A DNA stretch of 33,285 nt from Bacteroidota bacterium (GCA_021323535.1 JAJONO010000052.1:1-33285); one strand, 5' to 3'. Positions 10,533 to 19,139 are shown, counted from the first letter of the stretch. Notes: generated by a model from the sequence alone, not told the origin. Numbers and translations are program-made.

Positions 10533-11216
10533 ATGGCGCTTTACGCGATCGGTGATATTCACGGATGCTACAATGCATTAACAACACTTGTTGATTTGGT
10601 GAAATTAAAGCCAGAAGACACACTCGTTTTCCTTGGAGATTATGTAGATCGTGGGCCGGGTTCTAAACAGGTGATCGATTGGATCATTGAACACTCAAAG
10701 AAATTTAATATTGTGGCATTGAGAGGAAATCATGAAGTGATGATGATGAATTCGAGATTGTATCAGAATTCGCTCAGTAGTTGGATGATGAACGGAGGAT
10801 TTCAAACCCTCGATTCTTATGAGATAGGAGATGATTTCGACTGGTACAAAAAAATTCCGGCAGAGCATTGGGATTTTTTAAAAGCCACTCTCGAATATTA
10901 TGAAAACGGAAAATTTATTTTTGTCCATGCAGGATTAAAACCAGGAGTGGAATTAAAACACCAGATCCACGATACACTTTTCTGGTTGCACCAATACGAA
11001 CCTCCTCCATACGCCGATGATAAAATTGTGGTGTGCGGACATACACCTCAGAAAAACGGGCAAATAAAAAATCTGGGTCATACTATTTTTATAGACACCT
11101 GGGCATTCAATGGCCAATGGCTCACATGTCTTGATGTTGAAAGCGGTAATTTTTTTCAGGCCAATGAAAAGGGTGAGACACGGGATGGGAAGATTACCAT
11201 TGGATTTACTTCATAA
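10533..11216 (+). CDS. PPP-family metallophosphoesterase
   Basis: A 227-residue cytoplasmic phosphatase of the calcineurin/PP1 superfamily (bacterial PrpA/ApaH-like). All metal-binding motifs are in place: GDIHG at 7-11, GDYVDRG at 35-41, GNHE at 65-68, the later HAG, and CGHTP before the C-terminal strand. Members dephosphorylate Ser/Thr-phosphoproteins or cleave dinucleoside tetraphosphates; the sequence does not separate these options. It follows the DUF1801 gene by ten bases. The chosen ATG gives the family's typical MxxYAIGDIHG start; an overlapping ATG at 10528 is out of frame. Confidence 0.9.
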   Translation: MALYAIGDIHGCYNALTTLVDLVKLKPEDTLVFLGDYVDRGPGSKQVIDWIIEHSKKFNIVALRGNHEVMMMNSRLYQNSLSSWMMNGGFQTLDSYEIGDDFDWYKKIPAEHWDFLKATLEYYENGKFIFVHAGLKPGVELKHQIHDTLFWLHQYEPPPYADDKIVVCGHTPQKNGQIKNLGHTIFIDTWAFNGQWLTCLDVESGNFFQANEKGETRDGKITIGFTS

Positions 11217-11275
11217 GAATAGATTGTATAAATTTCACAGACAAACTCGTTTTATTATCTTTAGAAAATAAAGCT

Positions 11276-11330
11276 GTAGATTTCACAGATTTACGCATAT
11301 AGATCTGTGTGAATCTACGAAATCTGTGGC
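11276..11330. repeat. Intergenic 'CACAGAT' inverted repeat, family B copy 1
   Basis: The left arm at 11276-11290 (GTAGATTTCACAGAT) is nearly complementary to 11303-11318 (ATCTGTGTGAATCTAC), and a further copy of the motif follows (AAATCTGTGGC, to 11330). Similar 'cacagattta...aatctgtg' sequences are, as I recall, common between genes of many Bacteroidota. The related stretch in this window is 29755-29850. Confidence 0.6.
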
Positions 11331-11350
11331 TTAGAAAATTGTAGCTTCTG

Positions 11351-11383
11351 AATGGCAAAAAAAACATATTTATCTCCCCCATG
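11351..11383 (+). other. A8 run separating the natural start codon from the glycosyltransferase frame
   Basis: ATG at 11352 begins ATG-GCA followed by A-rich codons across A8 (11357-11364), but it is one base out of frame with the long glycosyltransferase reading frame. With one more A, or a -1 slip on the run, it would read MAKKNIFISPMDWGLG, which restores the first beta-strand expected in MurG-like enzymes. In the long frame itself there is no ATG upstream of 11381; the stop TAG is at 11342-11344 and a CTG lies at 11348. Confidence 0.65.
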
Positions 11384-12325
11384 GACTGGGGACTTGGACA
11401 TGCCACACGATGTGTTCCCATTATTCATGGATTAAAAACACATTACAATGTTCTTTTGGGTGTAACACCAATCACAAAATCAATCTTTGACCAGGAATTT
11501 CCTGAGCTCGAAAATATCGATGTGCCTTCCTATAATATCCGCTATTCCAATATTCTACCATTATCGGTAAAATTACTTTCCGACTGGCCCAGAATTTCGG
11601 GAATTATAAAAGCCGAACATAAGTTGCTTGACGAAATTATTTCAAAATACAAGTTAGATGCTGTAGTGAGTGATAATCGCTTTGGCCTGTATTCAAAAAA
11701 AATACATTCCATATTTATAACTCATCAGCTTTTTCTGAAAGCACCATTTGCAAATTCTATCGCTCAGAATCAAAATAAAAAATACATTCTTAATTTTAAT
11801 GAGATCTGGGTTCCCGACTATGAGGACGAAACGAAAAGTTTAAGTGGCGAACTTTCACACGGAAAACATTTTCATGATAAAGTGAGTTATGTTAGTCCGC
11901 TAAGCCGTTTACAGAGACAAAAAAACCTTGTTCCCGAAGCGGATTATCTTTTTCTATTATCAGGGCCTCAGCCCGAACTTTCTAATTTCGCGGATATATT
12001 ATTAAAAAGAGCGAAAGAATATCCCCATTTAAAATTCATTCTCGTATCTCCTGAATTTCACAAACCACTTTCCGAAAATGTAGAGTGTTTTGTTTCTCCG
12101 CCAAAACAAAAACTCAGTGAGCTCATTTCAAAAAGCAAAAGGATCATTTGCCGAAGCGGTTACAGTTCCTTAATGGATCTTCACCGTCTCGAAAAAGAGG
12201 ATATTATTCTGGTTCCAACTCCCGGGCAAACCGAGCAGGAATATTTAGGAAAATACTGGCAGGAAAAATTCGGAGCGGTTTGTGTTGCTCAAAACAAACT
12301 GAAAAAAATTGATTTGAATTTCTGA
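11381..12325 (+). CDS. MurG-like (GT28-type) glycosyltransferase, N-terminus probably incomplete
   Basis: As read from ATG 11381 the product has 314 residues and starts MDWGLGHATRCVPII, the nucleotide-sugar glycosyltransferase loop of GT-B enzymes related to MurG and the archaeal MJ1255 family. The C-terminal half has the donor-site features (DYLFLLSGPQPELSNFA, SKRIICRSGYSSLMDL, LVPTPGQTEQEYLGKYW). Such enzymes normally have a beta-strand before the glycine-rich loop; it is encoded upstream but offset by the A8 run at 11357-11364. Thus the real product may be about ten residues longer if slippage occurs or if the run is mis-sequenced. The stop is one base from the stop of the convergent T9SS gene. 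The sugar donor and acceptor are unknown; cell-envelope polysaccharide is a guess from the family. Confidence 0.8.
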   Translation: MDWGLGHATRCVPIIHGLKTHYNVLLGVTPITKSIFDQEFPELENIDVPSYNIRYSNILPLSVKLLSDWPRISGIIKAEHKLLDEIISKYKLDAVVSDNRFGLYSKKIHSIFITHQLFLKAPFANSIAQNQNKKYILNFNEIWVPDYEDETKSLSGELSHGKHFHDKVSYVSPLSRLQRQKNLVPEADYLFLLSGPQPELSNFADILLKRAKEYPHLKFILVSPEFHKPLSENVECFVSPPKQKLSELISKSKRIICRSGYSSLMDLHRLEKEDIILVPTPGQTEQEYLGKYWQEKFGAVCVAQNKLKKIDLNF

Positions 12326-12326
12326 G

Positions 12327-13820
12327 TTATTCTTTAATGATTTTTTTTACAATTTCACCTTTATCTGTTTTAATGAACAGAAAATAAACTCCTCCTTCAA
12401 GAAAAGATGTATTGATGACAGAAACATTCCCGGAAGAAAAAATCTGCTTCCCGGTTACATCTGTGATTTTTATCTCTGAAACATTGAGCTTTCCTTCGTT
12501 CTCAATATTTAATTGGTCCTTAACAGGATTAGGATAAATTTTCACAGTCGAAAAAATCGTATTCTTTTTTATACCCAAATGTGTTTCCGGAAACGATCCG
12601 CATTTAAATCCTGATGTTGAATAATAAACCGGATCGTTCTGATAATTTAAAGGATTTACTGGCGTTGCGATCTGAAAATCGTAGGTTCCTAATTTGAAGT
12701 AACGATTATATCTCTGGTTGTTGTTGCATGATACGCCGGGACTCATGCAGGTATCATTATTTCCAGCAGCCTGAACACAATTTTGGGAAGTCTCAAAAAT
12801 AAAATCACAATTTTTGTTTCCAGTCTGTGGGTTAAAATAAAAATTCATTTCGTGACCCCAATTGTTCGAGCCACTGCCATAATTTACAAACTGCCCGGGC
12901 ATTTGAGAATACGGAACAACGCTTGCATTATTAATTGTAATAGTTTGAATCCCGCTCGAAAAAGGATAGGTTACCACGGCTGTAAATCCTGGAGATACTG
13001 TGGTAGTCTGAACAACTGCGTTCTCACCCTGCGTGGTAACACTTGCTGTGTAAACCACCGTATTTACGGAGGGAGTTGTTTTGGTAAGAATAATTGTGGT
13101 TTTATACTGTTTAAAATAAGTGGCGCCCGCTCCTCCTTGCCCGTTATTACCGTTGGAATAGGAAATGATTGTATCACCAACATTCACGTCAAATATTTCA
13201 CCGTTCGTGAGTCTTTTTCCAAAACAGCGCGATGTGGTGGCTATAGTTGAAGGGAATTTATAAATGTCACCAAATTTAATTATCCCTTGCGTTTTTGAAA
13301 TTTTGTATGTTACAGAATTGAATGGATTACTAATAGGGTTATTTAAACTGTTGTACGTTTGAAATACAATTGTTTTTACGGTGTCCGACATTCCATCAAA
13401 AGTACTTTCATATTGTTTGAGATTGACGTTTGCCTCTATGTAATCGCCATTCGGGTAAGTGTAAAATAACCATGGAACGTTAAGGGATGCAGACGATTTG
13501 ACCAATAAAGAATCTCCATCCGCATTATAAAATACATAATCGTTATTTGTTTTTCTCCGGGTTTTTATACCAAGCCAGGAAACAGTTTTTGCGCTAAAGC
13601 ATGTATTCGTTGAAGTAGAATAACCTAAAATCCGGTAGTGATAATAAACAGAATCCGTACCAGAGGTTTTTACTGAGTCGGGTCTAAGACCTACGAGCGG
13701 AGCACTAAGGTTTTGCTGATTAAAAAAGAATTCACTATTACTGTTAAACAATTCATATGGTGTTTGAGCATTAAGAACTATAACCAATAAAATAAAAAGA
13801 AGAGTAAATATTTTTTTCAT
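12327..13820 (-). CDS. Secreted protein with T9SS type A sorting domain
   Basis: A 497-residue exported protein. It begins with a signal peptide (MKKIFTLLFILLVIVLNAQ) and ends with a type A sorting domain, starting VKIYPNPVKDQLNI near residue 430, followed by ITDVTGKQIF, GGVYFLFIKTD and a basic tail (KKIIKE). The T9SS would move it across the outer membrane and usually attach it to the surface. The middle region, rich in Asn, Thr, Tyr and Ser, has no domain I can name; a cysteine-containing stretch (CDFIFETSQNC, CMSPGVSCNNN) and a WGHEMNFYFNP segment suggest disulfide-stabilised beta structure. No T9SS machinery gene is nearby. Confidence 0.85.
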   Translation of the reverse strand: MKKIFTLLFILLVIVLNAQTPYELFNSNSEFFFNQQNLSAPLVGLRPDSVKTSGTDSVYYHYRILGYSTSTNTCFSAKTVSWLGIKTRRKTNNDYVFYNADGDSLLVKSSASLNVPWLFYTYPNGDYIEANVNLKQYESTFDGMSDTVKTIVFQTYNSLNNPISNPFNSVTYKISKTQGIIKFGDIYKFPSTIATTSRCFGKRLTNGEIFDVNVGDTIISYSNGNNGQGGAGATYFKQYKTTIILTKTTPSVNTVVYTASVTTQGENAVVQTTTVSPGFTAVVTYPFSSGIQTITINNASVVPYSQMPGQFVNYGSGSNNWGHEMNFYFNPQTGNKNCDFIFETSQNCVQAAGNNDTCMSPGVSCNNNQRYNRYFKLGTYDFQIATPVNPLNYQNDPVYYSTSGFKCGSFPETHLGIKKNTIFSTVKIYPNPVKDQLNIENEGKLNVSEIKITDVTGKQIFSSGNVSVINTSFLEGGVYFLFIKTDKGEIVKKIIKE

Positions 13821-13906
13821 AAATAAATCTTTGTTTCAATTTACGCAAAAAGACATCATGAAACAAGTAAAATGTAATTAACGGGGTTAAATTGTAACTA
13901 ACGGAA

Positions 13907-14557
13907 CTAAACCGAAACCGGGCTATGACCTCCCATCGAAGAAACTTTTTTCTCTATGAAAAGAAGCCCTAGTTCGAATGTGTTTTTATAATGCTTCAAT
14001 CCATACTTATTTCCGGGAGAAGCGTAAGTTACCAGTGTTAGTTTGTTGTTTTTAAAAGTAGTTGTACCATTGAACAATTTGTGTTTTGCAACAAATTCAT
14101 TCCTGATCCTATCGGTAAAAAATTTTGCCGCATCAGGATGGCTTGATTTTAATCTGTACAACTTATCAAACTCATCGTCGCCGGTTTTGACATCTTTCAT
14201 TCCAAGCGCCTCTCCTATTTTCGTGAAGAGATTTTCTCTATACAGAGTAAATTCTGCCGGCGAATTTATTCCAAGAAGCTCTGTTTTAGTGATCAGGGTC
14301 CGGTTCTTTCCACTGCCCACGTATTCGCTGTAAACATGAATATTGTGTCCGTTTTTCTCTCCTGACAACCTTAACAGAACCGCTTTATTTTGAGGAACAG
14401 CGCTTCTTAAGGTCACGTTGTTCTCAGTAAAAATCTGCAGCAGGTTATCAAAAGCGCGCGTCATCATTCGTTTCTGGAATCTGACTGCCCACCAGATAAG
14501 GAGAACAAAAGGAGCAACAATAAGAATTAATCCGAATATGAGCTTAATAACATCCAT
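13907..14557 (-). CDS. Small membrane-anchored protein of unknown function
   Basis: A 216-residue protein with a single N-terminal membrane helix (about residues 5-25, rich in Leu, Ile and Val) and a cytoplasmic or periplasmic body. The sequence GDDEFDKLYRLKSSHPDAAKFF is reminiscent of DUF3137-like proteins with an N-terminal anchor, in which 'tGD..FD..f.v.s.d...a' recurs, but I cannot confirm the family. It is followed 86 bases later by the T9SS cargo gene and is preceded, 49 bases upstream, by the flavoprotein gene on the same strand. Confidence 0.7.
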   Translation of the reverse strand: MDVIKLIFGLILIVAPFVLLIWWAVRFQKRMMTRAFDNLLQIFTENNVTLRSAVPQNKAVLLRLSGEKNGHNIHVYSEYVGSGKNRTLITKTELLGINSPAEFTLYRENLFTKIGEALGMKDVKTGDDEFDKLYRLKSSHPDAAKFFTDRIRNEFVAKHKLFNGTTTFKNNKLTLVTYASPGNKYGLKHYKNTFELGLLFIEKKVSSMGGHSPVSV

Positions 14558-14606
14558 AAAATGGTGAGCTAAAATAATTTTAAAAAATCAGAAACGGAAA
14601 TTACTT

Positions 14607-15617
14607 TTAGAATTCGTTCACACCCTGCACGGTTGTGTATTTCATGGTGTATTTAATTCCGGGGTTGATGTATTTATAGGCGCTGTGACTCATAAGAGAA
14701 GCTTCATGAAAACCGCAGAGAATTAATTTGAGCTTGTTCTTATAAGTGTTGATATCTCCTATTGCGTAAACTCCAGGAACGTTTGTGCTGTAATCATCCA
14801 CATTCACTTCAATGGCATGTTTATCCAGGTTAAGCCCCCATTTCTCAATTGGTCCCAGTTTAGGGCTCAATCCGAAAAGAGGGATTAAATGATCAGCGTC
14901 GATATTCGTTTTTTCTTTTGTTTTAATATTTAGAATATCAACGCTTTCAAGTTTTCCATTTCCGTTTACAGCTTCGAGATTAGAATTAAGAAGTAATTTT
15001 ATTTTTCCGGCTTCGGCGAGTTTCATTACTTTATTGACACTGTCGGGAGCGCCGCGAAAACTTTCGCTACGGTGAACAAGTGTAAGTTCGCTACACACTT
15101 CTGCAAGGAAAATGGTCCAGTCAAGCGCACTGTCACCGCCACCTGCAATCACCATTTTTTGTCCGCGGTATTTTTCAGGATCAAGGATCATGTAATTGAT
15201 TCCTTTTCCGTTTTCGAATTGTTCGAGTCCGGCCACCTCTGGTTTTCTTGGTTCAAAACAACCTAATCCTCCTGCGATAACCACCACTTTTGCGTGCACC
15301 TGCGTGCCCATGTTGGTAGTAAGAAGAAAATCACGTTCATCGCGTTTTTCAAGAGTTTCTATACGTTCGCCAAAAGTAAAACCGGGTTTAAAGGGTTCGG
15401 CTTGTTTAAGAAGATTATCAACGAGTTCCTGTGCAAGAACGGATGGGAATCCAGGAATATCATAAATTGGTTTCTTAGGATAGATCTCGGATAATTGTCC
15501 ACCCGCTTGTGGCAGGTAATCTACCAGGTGGCACCTCATCTTAAGTAAACCCGCCTCAAAAATGGCGAATAGCCCAACTGGCCCCGCCCCAACAATTACT
15601 ATATCCGTACTAATCAT
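14607..15617 (-). CDS. Ferredoxin-NADP(+) reductase-like flavoprotein (TrxR type)
   Basis: A 336-residue FAD- and NADPH-binding oxidoreductase of the thioredoxin-reductase-like ferredoxin reductase group (Bacillus YumC type). The FAD site is IVGAGPVGLFA near residues 8-18, followed by LPQAGGQLSEIYP. The NADPH site is VIAGGGDSALDW with HRSESFRG after it, and the C-terminal FAD motif is VYAIGDINTY. The CxxC disulfide of true thioredoxin reductases is missing, which supports the ferredoxin or flavodoxin reductase assignment. It would supply reduced ferredoxin or pass electrons from it to NADP. It is first in a minus-strand run with two envelope proteins of unknown role. Confidence 0.9.
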   Translation of the reverse strand: MISTDIVIVGAGPVGLFAIFEAGLLKMRCHLVDYLPQAGGQLSEIYPKKPIYDIPGFPSVLAQELVDNLLKQAEPFKPGFTFGERIETLEKRDERDFLLTTNMGTQVHAKVVVIAGGLGCFEPRKPEVAGLEQFENGKGINYMILDPEKYRGQKMVIAGGGDSALDWTIFLAEVCSELTLVHRSESFRGAPDSVNKVMKLAEAGKIKLLLNSNLEAVNGNGKLESVDILNIKTKEKTNIDADHLIPLFGLSPKLGPIEKWGLNLDKHAIEVNVDDYSTNVPGVYAIGDINTYKNKLKLILCGFHEASLMSHSAYKYINPGIKYTMKYTTVQGVNEF

Positions 15618-15735
15618 TTAAAAAACTTGGCAAAAGTAATCTATTTCCGATGATTGTTAAAACAATAAAATCTAAAAGAATATAAAATATATTTACTATT
15701 TTTATCACTTAAACTAATAATAACAAGTAAATAAC

Positions 15736-17916
15736 ATGAAAAAATCACTACTTTCTGTTCTTAGTTTGGTTACTATGGGGGCTGCGTTCGCGCAGACGCC
15801 TAGTCCAGACTGGACAATTTCACAAAACGCGTCTTTCACGGTTACAGCAGCAGGAACTCGTTTCTTGGACGCGGTGAGTTCTAATGTAGTTTGGGCCGTT
15901 GGTTACAACGGGTTAGCTCCAAGCCAAAACTATAACTGGTGCTCAAGAACCATTAACGGTGGTACCAACTGGAATGTAAAAAACATCGTTCCGGATACCA
16001 ATAGCTATGTACTCGCTAACCTTGAAGGTATCGATGCTAATACAGCATGGGCAAGTGCCTACAAAAAGCCTACACAATCACAGGGTGGAATATTCAGAAC
16101 AGCTGATGGTAACACCAGTTGGCAGAATATGACTCCAGCGGGTATGTATACCAATACTGCGTCTTTCTGTAACATCGTTAGCTTTGCTACTCCATTGATC
16201 GGTATTACTCAGGGTGATCCTATCGGAGCATCTAATGAATATGAAATCTGGAGAACAACTGACGGGGGTCTTAACTGGACACAGGTTCCGGGCTCTAATA
16301 TTCCAAATCCTACAGCAGGTGAATTCGGAATTGTTAACGTTTATACTAAACAAGGAACAGGAAACTTCTGGTTTGGAACGAACTCAGGACGTGTTTACCG
16401 TTCAACCGATGCTGGTCAAACCTGGAACGTGGCAACACTTCCTACAGCTATCAGCACGAACGCATATGTAACTGACTTAGCTTTCACGAGCCCTTTGGTT
16501 GGTATTTGCGCCCTTAACAATAACGGAACAGCTGAATTGTTTAACACTACTGACGGTGGTGCTAACTGGACAGCTATCACTCCACTTCCTGCTAACTATG
16601 GCCTAAATGACATCAGCGTTGTTCCCGGAACAAACTATCTTGTGTCTGCAGGTGCAGGTGCAGGAAACAATGTTATCTCTTATTCAACTGATAATGGTAT
16701 GACATGGACTGACTGGGGAAGTGTTAGTATCCAGTATTTAACTGTTGATTTCGCTGATAACGTTAGCGGATGGGCTGGGTCTTTCAGCGACCAGGTTACC
16801 GCTTCAAATGGTGGTATCTGGAAGTATAGCGGACCGGCTCTTAACTCTACTTCGGTTCCTCCAACAGCAGCATTCTCTTTACCAACTTTATTATGTTCTT
16901 CAAGTGCAACAGCAACTCCTGTTAACAGCTCAACAGGCTCGGGTCCTTTAACGTACTCATGGAGTTCAAGCCCTGCAGCTACAATTTCTGCTCCTACGGC
17001 AAGCGCGCCTCTTTTCACTTTTCCTGGTGCAGGAACTTACACTGTAACATTAGAAGCTACTAACTCTGTTACAACAAACATTACTACGCAAGTGGTTAAT
17101 GTAACTGCTTGTTCAGCTCCAACTGCTTCTTTCGCGGTTACAAGCTCTAGCGTATGTAACAAAGTTGCAACCAACTTCACTAACACAAGTACCGGTTCTC
17201 CAACACCTACTTTCTCCTGGACAACAACTGGTTCTTCAACAATAACTCCTTCTGCTACTTCATCCAACGTTGCTATCTCTTTCTCAACAGCAGGTGTTTA
17301 CACTGTAACGCTTTGGGCAATGAACGCACAGGGAACTGTTTCTACAACGCAGACAATCAGCATCAGCAACTGTGGTCCTGTTGCAGGATTTAATGTGCCT
17401 TCAGGAACACAATGTACTGTTGCCGCGATCACTCCAACAAATACAACTCCGGCTAACTCACCTGCAGGTGGTGGAGCCCTGACGTATTCATGGAGCTGTT
17501 CTCCAACAGCCGGCTCAATCAGTAACGTAACAGCTCTTAACCCTACAATTACGTTGGTTAACGCTGGTACTTATACCATTACTTTAAAAGCTACAAATAC
17601 TTCTGGTACAATGATCGCAACTCAGCAGGTTACTGTATCTACATGTATCGGTGTTGAAGAAAATTCATTAAACGCTTCAAACATCAGTGTTTATCCTAAC
17701 CCTGCAAAAGATCACTTAAATATCGAGATCCCTGAAGGATTCTCTGATAACTACTCAGTAACATTAACCAATGTGCTTGGTAAAGTTATCCTAAGTGAAA
17801 AAGTAGCTAATAAAGAAAAAATCAATATTTCGTTTGCTAGTGTTGCAAAAGGAATCTACTTTGTAACTGTAGAATCTAAAGGACAAAAAGCCAACAAGAA
17901 AATTATCATCGAATAA
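15736..17916 (+). CDS. Secreted T9SS cargo with BNR-like propeller and three PKD domains
   Basis: A 726-residue surface or secreted protein. A signal peptide ends AAFAQ near residue 20. Residues 25-370 form a YCF48/BNR-like propeller (TTDGGLNWTQVPG, STDAGQTWNVAT, TTDGGANWTAITP, STDNGMTWTDWG). Three PKD-type repeats follow at about 376, 461 and 547, each 85 residues with a Cys near the start and at the end (TAC, SNC, STC) and a GTYTVTL or GVYTVTL core. A type A sorting domain closes the protein from about residue 652 (VYPNPAKDHLNI, then KGIYFVTVES). Only the T9SS-type repeats and tail indicate a role; adhesion or gliding are possibilities. An intrinsic terminator follows. Confidence 0.9.
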   Translation: MKKSLLSVLSLVTMGAAFAQTPSPDWTISQNASFTVTAAGTRFLDAVSSNVVWAVGYNGLAPSQNYNWCSRTINGGTNWNVKNIVPDTNSYVLANLEGIDANTAWASAYKKPTQSQGGIFRTADGNTSWQNMTPAGMYTNTASFCNIVSFATPLIGITQGDPIGASNEYEIWRTTDGGLNWTQVPGSNIPNPTAGEFGIVNVYTKQGTGNFWFGTNSGRVYRSTDAGQTWNVATLPTAISTNAYVTDLAFTSPLVGICALNNNGTAELFNTTDGGANWTAITPLPANYGLNDISVVPGTNYLVSAGAGAGNNVISYSTDNGMTWTDWGSVSIQYLTVDFADNVSGWAGSFSDQVTASNGGIWKYSGPALNSTSVPPTAAFSLPTLLCSSSATATPVNSSTGSGPLTYSWSSSPAATISAPTASAPLFTFPGAGTYTVTLEATNSVTTNITTQVVNVTACSAPTASFAVTSSSVCNKVATNFTNTSTGSPTPTFSWTTTGSSTITPSATSSNVAISFSTAGVYTVTLWAMNAQGTVSTTQTISISNCGPVAGFNVPSGTQCTVAAITPTNTTPANSPAGGGALTYSWSCSPTAGSISNVTALNPTITLVNAGTYTITLKATNTSGTMIATQQVTVSTCIGVEENSLNASNISVYPNPAKDHLNIEIPEGFSDNYSVTLTNVLGKVILSEKVANKEKINISFASVAKGIYFVTVESKGQKANKKIIIE

Positions 17917-17937
17917 TTCCGGTAGGTTTTAAAATAC

Positions 17938-17971
17938 AAAGCCCTATAGCACACGCTATAGGGCTTTTTTT
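17938..17971 (+). terminator. Strong intrinsic terminator after the PKD T9SS gene
   Basis: A perfect ten-pair stem, GCCCTATAGC (17941-17950) with GCTATAGGGC (17955-17964), has an ACAC loop, a preceding AAA and a seven-T tail. Confidence 0.92.
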
Positions 17972-17987
17972 ATTTAGGTATACACAT

Positions 17988-17995
17988 TACCTTTG
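17988..17995 (+). promoter_or_regulatory. -7 element of the fmt promoter
   Basis: TACCTTTG matches TAnnTTTG exactly. The expected upstream half falls in the T tail of the terminator and is T-rich but lacks TTTG. The predicted transcription start (about 18002) favours translation from the ATG at 18013. Confidence 0.45.
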
Positions 17996-18012
17996 GTTCC
18001 ATGAGCAGAAAA

Positions 18013-18966
18013 ATGAAGATAGTGTTTATGGGGACTCCTGATTTCGCGGTACCATGCCTTGATATTCTCGTAAAAAACGGTTTTGAAATTACTGGTGTGG
18101 TTACTGTTCCCGATAAAGCCGCCGGACGGGGACAACAACTGCAACAATCAGCTGTAAAAAAATACGCGCTCGAACATAAACTCAGAATACTTCAGCCAGA
18201 AAAACTGAAAGATGAAAATTTTATTTCTGAATTAAGATCACTCGGAGCCGATCTTCAGATCGTTGTAGCTTTCCGAATGCTTCCTGAAGCAGTATGGAAC
18301 ATGCCTTCTATGGGAACTTATAATCTTCACGCTTCGCTGCTACCCAAATACCGGGGTGCCGCTCCAATTAACAGGGCTGTTATGAACGGAGAAAAAGAAA
18401 GCGGCGTTACAACATTTAAGCTTCAGCACGAAATTGATACAGGTAACATACTAATGAGGGAAAGGGTGAAAATTGAGGATGATACAACCGCCGGAGAATT
18501 ACACGATAAACTCATGCAGGTGGGATCTGAACTTATTTTAAAAACAGCCAGACAGATTCAGGAAAGTTTTCTTACAGGAAAAACGCTTGAGTTCTCAGAG
18601 CAGGATGATAGTGAGGCTACTCACGCTCCGAAAATATTCAGAGAGGATTGCAGAATAGATTGGAACAAAACAATTGACAAAGTATATAATCATGTGAGGG
18701 GATTATCTCCGTATCCGGGTGCCTTTACGGAACTAAGGCAGGACGACACGAACCTGGTGTTGAAAATTTTTGCCGGAGAAAAAGAAAAGAATGATAACCG
18801 AGAAACTAACGGTTCTCTGCTTACCGACAATAAAACTTTTTTAAAAATAAAATGCGGCGGCGGTTATCTCGTAATAACCGATCTGCAGCTACAGGGTAAG
18901 AAAAGGATGAACGTTGCCGATTTTTTGAGAGGTTTTTCAATAAAAAATTCCGCTACAATAATTTGA
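18013..18966 (+). CDS. fmt: Methionyl-tRNA formyltransferase
   Basis: Formylates the initiator Met-tRNA with 10-formyl-tetrahydrofolate. The product from ATG 18013 has 317 residues and starts MKIVFMGTPDFAVP, the usual family beginning. Catalytic residues are present: Asn104 and His106 in YNLHASLLPKYRGAAP, and Asp142 in LQHEIDTGNI. The C-terminal tRNA-binding domain includes RIDWNKTIDKVYNHVRGLSPYPGAF. An in-frame ATG at 18001 would add four residues, but it lies only five bases after the promoter element at 17988-17995, so I prefer the second ATG. The gene sits alone between the two T9SS cargo genes; def is not adjacent. Confidence 0.95.
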   Translation: MKIVFMGTPDFAVPCLDILVKNGFEITGVVTVPDKAAGRGQQLQQSAVKKYALEHKLRILQPEKLKDENFISELRSLGADLQIVVAFRMLPEAVWNMPSMGTYNLHASLLPKYRGAAPINRAVMNGEKESGVTTFKLQHEIDTGNILMRERVKIEDDTTAGELHDKLMQVGSELILKTARQIQESFLTGKTLEFSEQDDSEATHAPKIFREDCRIDWNKTIDKVYNHVRGLSPYPGAFTELRQDDTNLVLKIFAGEKEKNDNRETNGSLLTDNKTFLKIKCGGGYLVITDLQLQGKKRMNVADFLRGFSIKNSATII

Positions 18967-19139
18967 TCGTTTTAGCCTGCAGCAAAGAATGCAGGACAAT
19001 CATACCTTCAAAGCCATACTAATAGCCCGAACCGGGAAGGCATGGGTTCAGAAACCGCACACAGGGCTTATCTCAGGTCTGTTTTATTAACAAATGGCTG
19101 ATTTATCAACAAAAATTTGCTTTTTTTTCGCTGAAGGGC
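18967..19139. other. Gene-free stretch with nested inverted repeats
   Basis: Between fmt and the HU promoter I see no gene. Two structures are present: CCTGCA (18976-18981) with TGCAGG (18990-18995), which could be a weak fmt terminator without a T tail, and a nested pair of stems, AGCCC (19024-19028) with GGGCT (19064-19068) enclosing GAACC (19029-19033) with GGTTC (19045-19049). Confidence 0.4.

Noticed and set aside
12783-13250. 155-codon plus-strand frame opposite the T9SS cargo gene
   Set aside because: Antisense shadow; the minus-strand gene has a signal peptide and a sorting domain.
19020-19070. Possible tRNA from GGTTCA and nested stems
   Set aside because: No acceptor stem, anticodon arm or proper T-arm (GGTTCGAATCC-like) can be formed.
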